From: JAABTH01 sp964390725 | GTDB taxonomy: Bacteria > Bacillota > Dethiobacteria > DTU022 | Assembly (NCBI GenBank): GCA_964390725.1 | Contig: CAYMIW010000010.1 | Coordinates: 1 to 64,000, forward strand | DNA: 64,000 nt | Reading direction: 5' to 3' | Shown here: piece after piece, positions 24,755 to 33,312 of the stretch | Layout of the letters: each line of letters begins with the position of its first letter | How positions within the stretch are numbered: position 1 is the stretch's first letter | Translations under genes and position numbers: made by a program | The notes under the pieces: generated by a model | Database searches by the model: none | Told to the model about the DNA's origin: nothing | Seen by the model: only the letters and a program-made list of their open reading frames with translations

Positions 24755-25828
24755 ATGGGCAATAGTCTGAAAGACCTGGGATTTAATCAAAACTTTCTGC
24801 AGGAAGCTGCTTCATATGAAGGGTATTACCCGGGCAGGATAATCTCACAGTATAAAGATTACTACAGGGTGGCAACAGAAAAATCAGAAATGATTGCCGA
24901 GGTTGCCGGGAAACTGCGTTACAATGCCCTTACCAGTGCTGATTATCCGGCTGTGGGCGACTTCGTGATGGTTGACCGGGAAGAGGGGCAGGCCGGTAAC
25001 GCGATTATTCACCACATTTTAAAGCGGAGGAGCGTTTTTGAAAGAAAAGCAGCAGGAACCAGCCAGGATACACAGGTAATTGCAGCTAATATTGATATGG
25101 TTTTTATTTGCATGGCTTTGAATAATGATTTTAACCTGCGCAGGCTTGAGCGATACCTGTCAATAACCTGGGCCAGTGGTGCTGTACCTGTTGTAGTGCT
25201 TACCAAGGCTGATCTTAGTGATGATATTACTTTTAAACTGGGCCAGGTGGAAACAGTTGCAGTAGGTGTTGATGTACTGGTAACAACCAGCCTTACCAAT
25301 GATGGGTATAAGCCAATCAAAAAGTATATTTCCACCGGTAAAACTGTTGCTTTTATCGGTTCTTCCGGAGTAGGTAAGTCTACCCTGATAAACCGCTTAC
25401 TGGGCAGTAATGTAATTATAACTAAAGCGACCCGTAAAGACGATAAGGGAAGGCATACCACTACCAGAAGGGACCTGATCCTAATCCCTTCCGGAGGAGC
25501 GGTAATTGACACTCCGGGGATGCGGGAACTGGGAGTGGAGAGCGCTGACCTGGGTAAAACATTCTCCGACATAGACGATCTGGCAGCACAATGCCGTTTT
25601 AACGATTGTACCCACAGCAGCGAGCCTGGCTGTGCGGTTTTGAAAGCTGTTGCTGCCGGGGAGATATCGGAAAAACGCCTGGAAAACTATAAAAAATTAC
25701 AGAAAGAAGCTATTTATGATGGTTTAAATGCAAAACAAATTGAACATGAAAAAATCAACAGGATGTTTTCCGGTTTCGGAGGAATTAAAAACGCTCGTAA
25801 TTTTATCAAACATAATAATAAACGCTAA
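24755..25828 (+). CDS. rsgA: Ribosome small subunit-dependent GTPase A
   Basis: RsgA checks 30S subunit maturation and releases assembly factors with GTP hydrolysis. The 357-residue protein has an N-terminal OB fold, the circularly permuted GTPase order (G4 VLTKADL before G1 GSSGVGKSTL and G3 DTPGMREL), and a C-terminal zinc site CRFNDCTHSSEPGC. The length is slightly above the typical 290-350 owing to an N-terminal extension (LGFNQNFLQEAASYEGYYPGRI), which is common in the longer subfamily. Monocistronic, with ATG behind TGAGGGA. Confidence 0.94.
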   Translation: MGNSLKDLGFNQNFLQEAASYEGYYPGRIISQYKDYYRVATEKSEMIAEVAGKLRYNALTSADYPAVGDFVMVDREEGQAGNAIIHHILKRRSVFERKAAGTSQDTQVIAANIDMVFICMALNNDFNLRRLERYLSITWASGAVPVVVLTKADLSDDITFKLGQVETVAVGVDVLVTTSLTNDGYKPIKKYISTGKTVAFIGSSGVGKSTLINRLLGSNVIITKATRKDDKGRHTTTRRDLILIPSGGAVIDTPGMRELGVESADLGKTFSDIDDLAAQCRFNDCTHSSEPGCAVLKAVAAGEISEKRLENYKKLQKEAIYDGLNAKQIEHEKINRMFSGFGGIKNARNFIKHNNKR

Positions 25829-25841
25829 TTTTAAGCGGTTT

Positions 25842-27167
25842 TTATTTCATTAACTTAGCTGCTTCCATGGCCAGTGAAGAACGTTTTGTTTCTGTCAGGG
25901 TAATGTGAGCATGCAGTGGACTGTTTTTCATTTTTTCAACAGCCCAGGAAAGCCCGTTTGTGCGTGCATCCAGAAAAGGATTATTGATTTGCTCAGGGTC
26001 TCCAACCAGCACAATTTTTGTACCTTCACCGGCCCGTGTAATAATGCCTTTAGCCTGTTTCGGTGTCAGGTTTTGCGCTTCATCAATTAAAATATATTGC
26101 CCAACAATTGATCTGCCCTGCAGGTAAGCTATTGCTTCAGTTACTATTTTTCGTGAAGAAAAAAGGTAAGCAACTTTTCCGTCCAACTCACGCTCATTTT
26201 CATAACGATCAGGATGTGAATCAACTAATTGTTCCAGGTTGTCGTAAATTGGCCGCATGTAAGGAGCAATTTTGTCAATTTCGTCTCCGGGTAGGAAACC
26301 GATATCTTCTCCCATACTTACATTTGGCCGACAGATCAACATTCTGCGGTAAATGTTTTCATCGAGCACTTTTTCCAGGCCTACACCCAGGGCAAGCAGG
26401 GTTTTCCCGCTTCCGGTTGCGCCCATCAGGGTTACCATGGGAATGCTGTCGTCACGCAGGGCTTCGCGGGCAAATTTTTGCAGCAGGTTAAGTTTGAAGC
26501 CGTAAAAATCGGGACGGGTATCATTTAGCAAAGTCATTTTGCCGTCCTTGTAACGGGTCAGTGCAGTTTTTTGCTCATTTTGTTCTGATTTCATCAGGTA
26601 ATACTGGTTGGTTGGGTTTGGTTCTTTTGCCCAACTTAAACTGTTATTCTTGTATAATTGATCAATATTATCTTCTTCAGTAATCAGTTCATCCCAACCC
26701 CGGTATTGCTCATCAATGTCAAATTCCACCTGCTCATTGCGATAATCCTGGGCCATAAGGCCTAAAACATCAGCCTTTATGCGCAGGTAAACATCCTTGG
26801 TTATTATAATTACCTGCTGGTTATTTTTCTGAAGATTTTTTGCCACTGCCAGCAAACGGTTGTCCCTTTTATCACCCTGCCAGGAGCAGGGGAGTACAGG
26901 TGAGTCAGAACAATTCATTTCAACACGTAGTTCACCCCCGTTTGGCAAGGGCACTCCTTCATATAGTTCGCCTTCTGACCGGAGTTGATCTAAAAACCGG
27001 GCTACCCAACGGGTATTGGCCCGGATTTCATAATCAGATGCTTTTTTCATATTATCCAGTTCTTCAAGAACACAAGCGGGAAGGACTATCAGGTTGTCTT
27101 TAAAACCAAGGACGGCATTTGGCGATTGCAGCAAGACACTGGTATCCAGAATGTAGATTTTTCTCAA
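25842..27167 (-). CDS. PhoH-family protein with N-terminal PIN domain
   Basis: The 441-residue protein joins a PIN-type RNase domain (residues ~1-135: YILDTSVLLQSP, ELDNMKK, GDKRDNRLLAVA, ITKDVYLRIKAD) with a PhoH ATPase/helicase-like domain (from ~225: TLMGATGSGKTLLAL Walker A, YILIDEAQNLTP Walker B, VGDPEQINNP). This domain order is that of the larger PhoH2/YlaK-like proteins, thought to be RNA helicase-nucleases. It starts with TTG at 27167 behind AGGGGCGTGA. Convergent to rsgA. Confidence 0.92.
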   Translation of the reverse strand: MRKIYILDTSVLLQSPNAVLGFKDNLIVLPACVLEELDNMKKASDYEIRANTRWVARFLDQLRSEGELYEGVPLPNGGELRVEMNCSDSPVLPCSWQGDKRDNRLLAVAKNLQKNNQQVIIITKDVYLRIKADVLGLMAQDYRNEQVEFDIDEQYRGWDELITEEDNIDQLYKNNSLSWAKEPNPTNQYYLMKSEQNEQKTALTRYKDGKMTLLNDTRPDFYGFKLNLLQKFAREALRDDSIPMVTLMGATGSGKTLLALGVGLEKVLDENIYRRMLICRPNVSMGEDIGFLPGDEIDKIAPYMRPIYDNLEQLVDSHPDRYENERELDGKVAYLFSSRKIVTEAIAYLQGRSIVGQYILIDEAQNLTPKQAKGIITRAGEGTKIVLVGDPEQINNPFLDARTNGLSWAVEKMKNSPLHAHITLTETKRSSLAMEAAKLMK

Positions 27168-27381
27168 GCTATATCACGCCCCTTATCGGTTTTTTTACTT
27201 AAGTCTTCCCCTTTCCAGGTTCATCTGACATTCTCTTTTATTGCTTTGACAAAAGATCTGATAATCCTGCTCTTTATAACCGGGCCAGGCGAAGTATTCT
27301 GTTCGGGCCGTTAATATAAACCGGGAAGGCGATAAAAGTACAGCAAACAACTTCAACGGATTTAAAAATTTAAAAAGAATA

Positions 27382-27431
27382 TTGACAGAACGATTTCTAT
27401 AGTATATTGTATTAATACATTGATACAATAT
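27382..27431 (+). promoter_or_regulatory. Promoter and operator-like palindromes upstream of CPBP protease gene
   Basis: TTGACA (27382-27387) and TATATT (27403-27408) with a 15-nt spacer. Overlapping and following the -10 is ATATTGTAT...ATACAATAT (27404-27412 and 27423-27431), 9-bp arms around a 10-bp centre, with an inner perfect palindrome GTATTAATAC (27409-27418). The symmetry suggests a repressor site; the regulator is not adjacent. Confidence 0.5.
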
Positions 27432-27450
27432 AAGAGTGAAGGTGATACTT

Positions 27451-28281
27451 ATGATTAACCGGAAAGATATATCCATCTATATTATTGTTGTTTTTGTAAT
27501 AACCTATGTTCTTAATCTTTATCTTTACCTGCAGGGAGGATTAATGTCAACTGCTTCCCTGGTTGTTCTAATGGTGCAGATGCTCATCCCGGGCCTGGTG
27601 GCAGTTTTCATGATTATCAGGGGTAAAGAACGTTTAAAAGATTACGGCCTCACTTTTGGTGGATTAAGATACTACCTGCTTGCCCTGCTCTTGATAATAG
27701 GCTACCAGCTGTTATTTGTCCTCGTTGCCGCAGCATTTGGTCTGGGTAATCTTGTTTCCCTAACCGAAGGGTTTTCCCTGTTTGCCCCTGGAGCAAATCT
27801 GCCGTTGTGGCAGATCATACTAATTATTTTCATTCTTGCTCCCCTCCAGAATTTACTTTTCGGTTTAGGCGAGGAGTTTGGCTGGCGGGGTTATTTGTCC
27901 GGCAAACTGTTGCCCGGCGGCCTTTTTAAAACAATTATTATTGTTGGTATAGTCTGGGGTTTATGGCATGCCCCGGTAATTCTTATGGGGCATAATTTTC
28001 CCGAACATCCCCTGCCCGGAGTTTTTATCATGTCCTTGTCCTGCATACCCCTGGGTGCGGTATTACTCTGGCTGCGATTAAAATCAGGCAGCGCAATTGT
28101 AGCCGGATTTGCTCACGGGGCCCTGAACGCAACTGTTTTTTTTGGGGGGGCATTTATCCCCACTGCCCCGATGATTTGGAGCAACCCAATCGGACTGCTT
28201 GGCTTTCCTTTACTGGTTATTCTGGCTTACTGCCTCTTTCGTTTTTTTCCGGTTCCAGGCAGTATCTCAGGCGGGGAATAA
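27451..28281 (+). CDS. CPBP-family intramembrane metalloprotease
   Basis: A 276-residue membrane protein with about seven or eight helices and the Abi/CPBP signature: GLGEEFGWRGYL (EE..xR motif), then IVGIVWGLWHAPVIL (motif with WHxP), then the H in AGFAHGALNA. Such proteases are related to Rce1-type enzymes and to bacteriocin immunity proteins. The ATG at 27451 has AAGGTGA, so I prefer it over the GTG at 27436. The 3' end overlaps the opposing GNAT gene by 65 bp. Target unknown. Confidence 0.88.
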   Translation: MINRKDISIYIIVVFVITYVLNLYLYLQGGLMSTASLVVLMVQMLIPGLVAVFMIIRGKERLKDYGLTFGGLRYYLLALLLIIGYQLLFVLVAAAFGLGNLVSLTEGFSLFAPGANLPLWQIILIIFILAPLQNLLFGLGEEFGWRGYLSGKLLPGGLFKTIIIVGIVWGLWHAPVILMGHNFPEHPLPGVFIMSLSCIPLGAVLLWLRLKSGSAIVAGFAHGALNATVFFGGAFIPTAPMIWSNPIGLLGFPLLVILAYCLFRFFPVPGSISGGE

Positions 28282-28699
28282 TCAGGTTGTTATCTACTAT
28301 TGATCTTGTGGTGCCGACCTGTTCGGCACCCAGTTTTATATAAAAAGGCTTGGCACATGGGCTCGTAACCCAGTGCAGTTCTTTTATCCCTTTTTGGCGA
28401 CACAGGCCGAGCATGTAATGCCACATTTCCCTGCCAACACCCCGGCCGATCATGTCGCGCCTGACATAAAAAAAATCAAGCTCATTAACTTCATTTTCTT
28501 CTACACTGAAAAAACCGGAAATTTTGTTATCCCTGATTGTAACAAATACAGTATGGTTATCCAGGTAATTTTCACCCATTACAAATACTTCTGCAAACCT
28601 GGCCATATACTCTTCATCAAAGCCCCAGTATGCCTGGGCTTCGAAGGCCAGCTTATTTAAAGCGACAACTTCATTTTCTTCTGCCTGGCGAAATATCAT
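28217..28699 (-). CDS. GNAT-family N-acetyltransferase
   Basis: A 160-residue protein with GNAT folds: opening IFRQAEENEVVALNKLAFEAQ, central beta-strand ELDFFYVRRDMIGRGVGREMWHYML (acetyl-CoA-binding R/QxxGxG/A in RRDMIGRGVG), and C-terminal CAKPFYIKLGAEQVG. I chose the ATG at 28699, preceded by AGGGTGATG; a further ATG lies at 28723. The coding end overlaps the convergent CPBP gene by 65 bp. Substrate unknown. Confidence 0.85.
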   Translation of the reverse strand: MIFRQAEENEVVALNKLAFEAQAYWGFDEEYMARFAEVFVMGENYLDNHTVFVTIRDNKISGFFSVEENEVNELDFFYVRRDMIGRGVGREMWHYMLGLCRQKGIKELHWVTSPCAKPFYIKLGAEQVGTTRSIVDNNLIIPRLRYCLEPEKNERGSKPE

Positions 28700-28835
28700 T
28701 GCATCACCCTGAAAAAACCGCACCCAATCGGTTTTAAATCCTTTCTTTTTGATTATATTATAAAGGAGCTACTCCCAAATTGTCGAACTGTCGAGGTAAC
28801 AGGATTGTTTACGGTAAAAGGAGAGAAACAGGGCC

Positions 28836-29285
28836 ATGAAGATTATCATTGACGCGGATGCCTGTCCAAAACCAGTGCTTAATATTTGCCTGGACCTCGG
28901 GCGGCAGTATAACATACCGGTCTGGACGGTAGCCAGCTATAATCATAATATAGTATCTGATCATCACCTGGTAGTGGATTGCGATTCCCAGGAAGCTGAT
29001 TTAAAGATAGTAAATATTTCCTCCGGGGGCGATATTGCTGTAACCCAGGACTGGGGTCTGGCAGCCATGTTGATAGGTAAAAATGTCAGGACAATTAATC
29101 CCGGCGGTAAAGAATACCGGCCTGAAATGATTGAATTTATGCTTGAGGAACGGGAGCTTAAGGCAAAAGCCCGCCGCGGCGGAGTTCGGACAAAAGGGCC
29201 TAAAAAGCGTAACCCGGAAGATGATCAACGTTTTCATCAATGCCTTGAAAATATTATTCTCAAGCTGCTTCCGGACATATCCTGA
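28836..29285 (+). CDS. YaiI/YqxD-family DUF188 protein
   Basis: A 149-residue PIN-like-fold protein matching DUF188: MKIIIDADACPK at the start, VDCDSQEADLKIVN, TQDWGLAAMLI with conserved D, and the C-terminal basic block KARRGGVRTKGPKKRNPEDDQRF. The family has a PIN-like nuclease fold with conserved acidic residues, but the function is not established. It has AAAGGAG before the ATG and stands alone. Confidence 0.92.
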   Translation: MKIIIDADACPKPVLNICLDLGRQYNIPVWTVASYNHNIVSDHHLVVDCDSQEADLKIVNISSGGDIAVTQDWGLAAMLIGKNVRTINPGGKEYRPEMIEFMLEERELKAKARRGGVRTKGPKKRNPEDDQRFHQCLENIILKLLPDIS

Positions 29286-29500
29286 GCTTAATTCAATCAG
29301 CTGTTTTCTGTTTTAATATTGAAAAACAAAATTATGTCTACTGATTAGATTGTCCCGCCTGCTAACTACTGTTCACTTTTCCCCTGCAGTAAAAATTTAA
29401 ACGAACCGCTTTTCAGCTTCTGTTGCTATAAGGAGAAAAAGAGCACAATTTATTTTGGCTTTTTATTAGCAGTCTTTTGCGGTTTGTCGATCGGCATGTC

Positions 29501-29529
29501 TTGACAAGAGGTAAAGTACAAAATATTAT
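29501..29529 (+). promoter_or_regulatory. Promoter of flavoprotein/ferredoxin-reductase operon
   Basis: TTGACA (29501-29506), 17-nt spacer, TATTAT (29524-29529), 48 nt before the GTG start. A GTGGTTG direct repeat follows (29531-29547), with no clear palindrome. Confidence 0.6.
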
Positions 29530-29576
29530 AGTGGTGGTTGGTGGTTGAACCACAATACGTCAGGAGGGATGTCATA

Positions 29577-31136
29577 GTGTCTGCAGGTAGCTTTAGCGAT
29601 TCATACGATGCAGTAGTAATCGGCGCAGGTAATGGTGGGCTGGTTGCCGCAGCAACCCTGGCAGAAAAAGGTATTAAAACAATTTTGTTTGAACAGCATA
29701 ACCTGCCGGGAGGATTTGCAACAAGCTTTACCAGGGGGAGATTTGAATTCGAGCCTTCATTACATGAGATATCTGATTTTGGTCCCCCCGAAGACAAGGG
29801 TAATGTGCGTATATTACTCGAAGACAGGATCGGGATTGATGCAGAATGGATGAGAGTGCCCGAGGCTTACAGGTTAATTATTCCCAATGATGTTGGCGGA
29901 AGAATTGATGCAGTAATGCCTTTTGGCGAAGAAGCGTTTCTCGATAAAATGGAAGAATATGTGCCAGGGTCCCGTCCTTCTGTGGTCAGGTTCATCCGTT
30001 TATGCAAGGAGGTGGTTGATGCTTTTACCTACCTTGGCCAATCCAAGGGCAATCCTGACCGGAAAGTTTTAACCGGTGAGTATGCCAACTTCCTTAAAAC
30101 TGCTTCTTATACCCTCCAGGATGTCCTTGATGCGGTAAAAATGCCCTACAGGGCACAGAAAATAATCACCGCCTATTGGTGTTACCTGGGACTCGGGGTA
30201 GACCTGGTGAATTTTTCAATCTTTGCGGCCATGTTCTACCGTTATATTACCAGGGAAGCTTTTATCCCCAGGTACCGGTCACACGGTTATACTGCAGCCC
30301 TTGAAATGAAAATAAGGGAGTTAGGGGGAGAGATTCAATATAACACCAGGGTCGACAAAATATTGGTTGAAGATGGTCGGATTACAGGTGTAGAAACAGC
30401 ACAGGGTGATAAAATCAAAACTACCCGGGTAATCGCCAATGCCTCACCTCACTCCGTATACAGCAAGTTGATATACCCTCAGTCTGCAGTTCCGGTAATT
30501 GCCTATCAAACCTGTAATGCCAGGAAAGTCGGGTTTTCAGCTTTCGTGGTTTACCTCGGTCTTGATAAAAGCGCTCGCGAGTTGAATATTGATGAATACA
30601 GCTACTTCGTTTACAGTATTCCGGATACCAATCATATTTATGATGCCTTCCATCGCCTGGAAAGGCCTGTTGGCCAGGCCACTGTATGCTTGAACAACGC
30701 CATACCCGATTGCTCTCCGGAAGGAACCAGCATTTTATACCTGACAACCCTGTTTGACGGTGACTGCTGGAGCAATGTGGAGCCCCGGGATTATTTCAAT
30801 CTGAAAAATAAAATTGCTGAAGAAATGATTGACGAGTTTGAAAAAGCGGTAGGTGTTAATGTCCGGGACAGCATTGAGGAGATAGAAGTGGCAACCCCGG
30901 CAACCTTTGCCGGCTACACAGGTGCTTACAATGGCAGTGTTTACGGTTATGAACCTGTTCCCTGGGATTCAATAGTGCCGAGAATGATGACCATGAATGA
31001 TGAAAAGTATATCAGCGGTCTTGAATTTGCCGGTGGTTTTGCCTTCAGGTGCCACGGTTATTCGAGTTCCCTGCAGTCCGGTGAAACAGCGGCCCTGTTA
31101 ACGTTCAGGGATTTGATGGAGGTGAAAAGCCAATGA
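29577..31136 (+). CDS. FAD-dependent oxidoreductase of the phytoene desaturase/retinol saturase type
   Basis: The ~519-residue protein starts with a dinucleotide-binding loop VVIGAGNGGLVAAATLAEKG and the second FAD motif LFEQHNLPGGFATSFTRGRFEFEPSLHEI, which is the CrtI/amine-oxidase-type pattern. A third FAD contact near the end is SGLEFAGGFAFRCHGYSSSLQSGETAA. The GTG at 29577 has AGGAGG upstream; the GTG at 29538 would lie within the promoter area. It overlaps by 4 nt with a flavoprotein reductase carrying a 2Fe-2S domain. Together they may form a desaturase or reductase with its own electron supply; the substrate is unknown, and no carotenoid genes are nearby. Confidence 0.85.
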   Translation: MSAGSFSDSYDAVVIGAGNGGLVAAATLAEKGIKTILFEQHNLPGGFATSFTRGRFEFEPSLHEISDFGPPEDKGNVRILLEDRIGIDAEWMRVPEAYRLIIPNDVGGRIDAVMPFGEEAFLDKMEEYVPGSRPSVVRFIRLCKEVVDAFTYLGQSKGNPDRKVLTGEYANFLKTASYTLQDVLDAVKMPYRAQKIITAYWCYLGLGVDLVNFSIFAAMFYRYITREAFIPRYRSHGYTAALEMKIRELGGEIQYNTRVDKILVEDGRITGVETAQGDKIKTTRVIANASPHSVYSKLIYPQSAVPVIAYQTCNARKVGFSAFVVYLGLDKSARELNIDEYSYFVYSIPDTNHIYDAFHRLERPVGQATVCLNNAIPDCSPEGTSILYLTTLFDGDCWSNVEPRDYFNLKNKIAEEMIDEFEKAVGVNVRDSIEEIEVATPATFAGYTGAYNGSVYGYEPVPWDSIVPRMMTMNDEKYISGLEFAGGFAFRCHGYSSSLQSGETAALLTFRDLMEVKSQ

Positions 31137-32362
31137 CCAGGGAAAAGATTAATATAAAAATTAAACCGTTCGGTTTTCTGGACCTGTTAGCTTTTAAAAA
31201 ATTGGTTCCGACAAGGAAAAAGAAAATAGCAACGGCTGAGGTTACACCTGTTTCAGAAAAACCTCCGGTAAATGTTCTCGCTGCCCGGCTCCATCCGGAG
31301 GTGCAGCACCTGATCGTTTCTGAAATCCGGGAAGAAACCGGAAATGTTAAAACGTATAAGCTGGTTGCCGATGCTGCCGGGGGGACCGAACAGCTGGCCT
31401 ATTTCCGCCCGGGCCAGTATCTGAGCCTGGAATTCGCCATAGATGGCTCAACAGTGACCAGGCCCTATTCAATCGCTTCTTCGCCGCAGGATTCCCTGCA
31501 GGGTTATTATGAAATCACAGTTAAAAAAGATGATGGTGGTTACATATCAAATTATATACACGAACATTGGTCTGCAGGTTCTGCTGTAAAGGCCAGTGGG
31601 CCCCAGGGGCATTTTTATCATGATAACCTGAGGGATAAAAACAACCTGGTTGCCATTGCCGGGGGTTGTGGCGTTACCCCATTCAGGTCTATGGCCAGGA
31701 GTATTGTCGAAGGCAATTTGCCTGTTAACCTAACCCTTTTCTACGGCAGCAATAAAAAACAGGATATCATTTACCTGGAAGAGATGGAGCAGCTGGCTGC
31801 CTCATCAAACGGTGCGGTCAAAATAGTGCATATTCTTGCCGAGGAAGAGGCGGAAGGGTTTGAGCATGGCTTTATTTCGGCTGCTTTGCTCAGGAAGTAT
31901 GTTAATGTAGATGATTGCTCTTTCTTTATCTGCGGACCCCAGGCCATGTATGAACACCTCAGCACCGAGATTGCCGGGCTGAAGATCAGAAATAAATTTA
32001 TCAGGAGGGAGCTGTTCGGAGAAATCAAGAACATTAAAGCTGTCAAAGGTTACCCCGCCGGGGCAGTATCAGAAAATTATTCTGTTAAGGTTCATATCGG
32101 CAGCCAGGTAAAAGTAATTGATGCTGATCCATCCGAGTCGCTGCTGGTAGCCCTGGAAAGAGCCGGTCTCTGCCCTCCTTCCGCCTGTAGGAGCGGTTCC
32201 TGCGGGGTATGCCGTTCTCTGCTGATCTCGGGTGATCTGTTTATTCCTGAAGATGTAGATGAAAGAAGAGCGGCGGATAAAAAGTTCGGGTTTATTCATC
32301 CCTGTGTATCTTATCCTCTTGGCGACCTTGAAATAATTATACCCAGAAAAAAGACAGGTTAA
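31133..32362 (+). CDS. Ferredoxin-NAD(P)H reductase-type flavoprotein with C-terminal 2Fe-2S ferredoxin domain
   Basis: The 409-residue protein has a basic N-terminal extension (about 1-60), an FNR-like FAD domain (RPYSIASSP), an NAD(P)H-binding domain (GGCGVTPFRSMARSI, YGSNKKQDIIYLEEM, FFICGPQAMYEHL), and a plant-type ferredoxin domain (PSACRSGSCGVCRSLL with a last Cys in IHPCVSYPL). This layout, reductase plus ferredoxin, transfers electrons from NAD(P)H to a partner such as an oxygenase or saturase. The gene overlaps the FAD-oxidoreductase gene by 4 nt, strongly suggesting a functional pair. The partner reaction is inferred only. Confidence 0.88.
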   Translation: MTREKINIKIKPFGFLDLLAFKKLVPTRKKKIATAEVTPVSEKPPVNVLAARLHPEVQHLIVSEIREETGNVKTYKLVADAAGGTEQLAYFRPGQYLSLEFAIDGSTVTRPYSIASSPQDSLQGYYEITVKKDDGGYISNYIHEHWSAGSAVKASGPQGHFYHDNLRDKNNLVAIAGGCGVTPFRSMARSIVEGNLPVNLTLFYGSNKKQDIIYLEEMEQLAASSNGAVKIVHILAEEEAEGFEHGFISAALLRKYVNVDDCSFFICGPQAMYEHLSTEIAGLKIRNKFIRRELFGEIKNIKAVKGYPAGAVSENYSVKVHIGSQVKVIDADPSESLLVALERAGLCPPSACRSGSCGVCRSLLISGDLFIPEDVDERRAADKKFGFIHPCVSYPLGDLEIIIPRKKTG

Positions 32363-32390
32363 TTGTTATTTACAATTGAAGCTGATAGAA

Positions 32391-32421
32391 GAAGAAGCAG
32401 TAGTAACCCTACTGCTTCTTC
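32391..32421 (+). terminator. Hairpin after ferredoxin-reductase gene
   Basis: GAAGAAGCAGTAG/CTACTGCTTCTTC, a perfect 13-bp stem with a 5-nt loop, 28 nt after the stop. No T run follows on the plus strand, so it may be a terminator of low efficiency or an RNA-stability hairpin. Confidence 0.45.
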
Positions 32422-32518
32422 AGATTGCGGTTTAAATGTGCTGTTATTTCTGATAAGCTGTTTATAATAAAATTTACTAATTAGCTGACATAATTAAATA
32501 ATGCGGAGGTTAAAGTGT

Positions 32519-33238
32519 ATGGAAGCCGGTTTTTCAAAAATTAAAGCAGAAGGCCTTAAAGAGCTTTTTGTTAAAGATATAGAGGCAAAAATAATATCGG
32601 GTCAGTTAAGCCCGGGGGAGAAGCTGCCTGCAGAGCGAGAACTGGCAGCAATGACCGGGGTTAGCAGAAGTATAGTTAATTCAGGTATCCTTGAACTGGC
32701 TTCAAAAGGTTTTGTCAGGGTTATTCCGAGAAGAGGTACCATAGTAAAGGATTATAAGAATGAAGGAACGTCTTCAATACTTTCTTCAATCATGAACTAT
32801 CATCAAGGAAAACTAAACCTCAGACTTTTCAATAACATGATGGATACCCGGTTGCTGATCGAGGTGGAATGCGCCGGGCTTGCTGCGATAAACAGGACTG
32901 AAGAAGACCTGATAATTCTCGGGAGCTTAATAAAAAATGCTAAAGGAGAAAATGGAATCGAAAGCAGGGTTGATTGCAACTATAATTTTCATCACCGCAT
33001 TACCATTGCTTCCGGCAACATGGTTTACGCCATGATATTTAAATCATTTGAGCCGGCATGCAAAAATCTGATCCGCTATTATTTTCAGACAGGTGATTAC
33101 CTGGAGCAATCATTGGCGTCCCATTTAACCCTGCTTGAAGCGCTCACGAAACAAAATGAAGAAAAAGCCAGGCAAACTATGGAACAAATATTACTGGAAG
33201 GCAGGGACAAGCTGGCCAGGGTTGCCGTAACAGAATAG
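32519..33238 (+). CDS. FadR/GntR-family transcriptional regulator with FCD domain
   Basis: A 239-residue regulator: GntR winged helix at the N-terminus (IISGQLSPGEKLPAERELAAMTGVSRSIVNSGILELASKGFVRVIPRRGTIV) and a helical FCD ligand domain with the metal/ligand-type residues in DTRLLIEVECAGL, NFHHRITIASGN and SHLTLLEALTKQNEEKARQTMEQILLEG. It is the next gene after the flavoprotein pair, with its own GGAGG site; the ATG at 32519 is better placed than the one at 32501. It may respond to a carboxylate and act on the upstream operon, but I saw no obvious operator. Confidence 0.88.
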   Translation: MEAGFSKIKAEGLKELFVKDIEAKIISGQLSPGEKLPAERELAAMTGVSRSIVNSGILELASKGFVRVIPRRGTIVKDYKNEGTSSILSSIMNYHQGKLNLRLFNNMMDTRLLIEVECAGLAAINRTEEDLIILGSLIKNAKGENGIESRVDCNYNFHHRITIASGNMVYAMIFKSFEPACKNLIRYYFQTGDYLEQSLASHLTLLEALTKQNEEKARQTMEQILLEGRDKLARVAVTE

Positions 33239-33312
33239 ACCTAAGCTGCCTGGAATGGAGTAAAAAAGTTTTAAATAATTGCTATTGAACGTCTGGGAAC
33301 CGGGGGATAACG

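Noticed and set aside
25822..25845. Terminator between rsgA and phoH
   Set aside because: The stem is only four or five pairs with a bulge; the T-rich flank alone is not enough.
26063..26491. 142-residue open frame on the plus strand opposite phoH
   Set aside because: It lies entirely inside the well-supported phoH gene on the other strand and has no recognisable motif.
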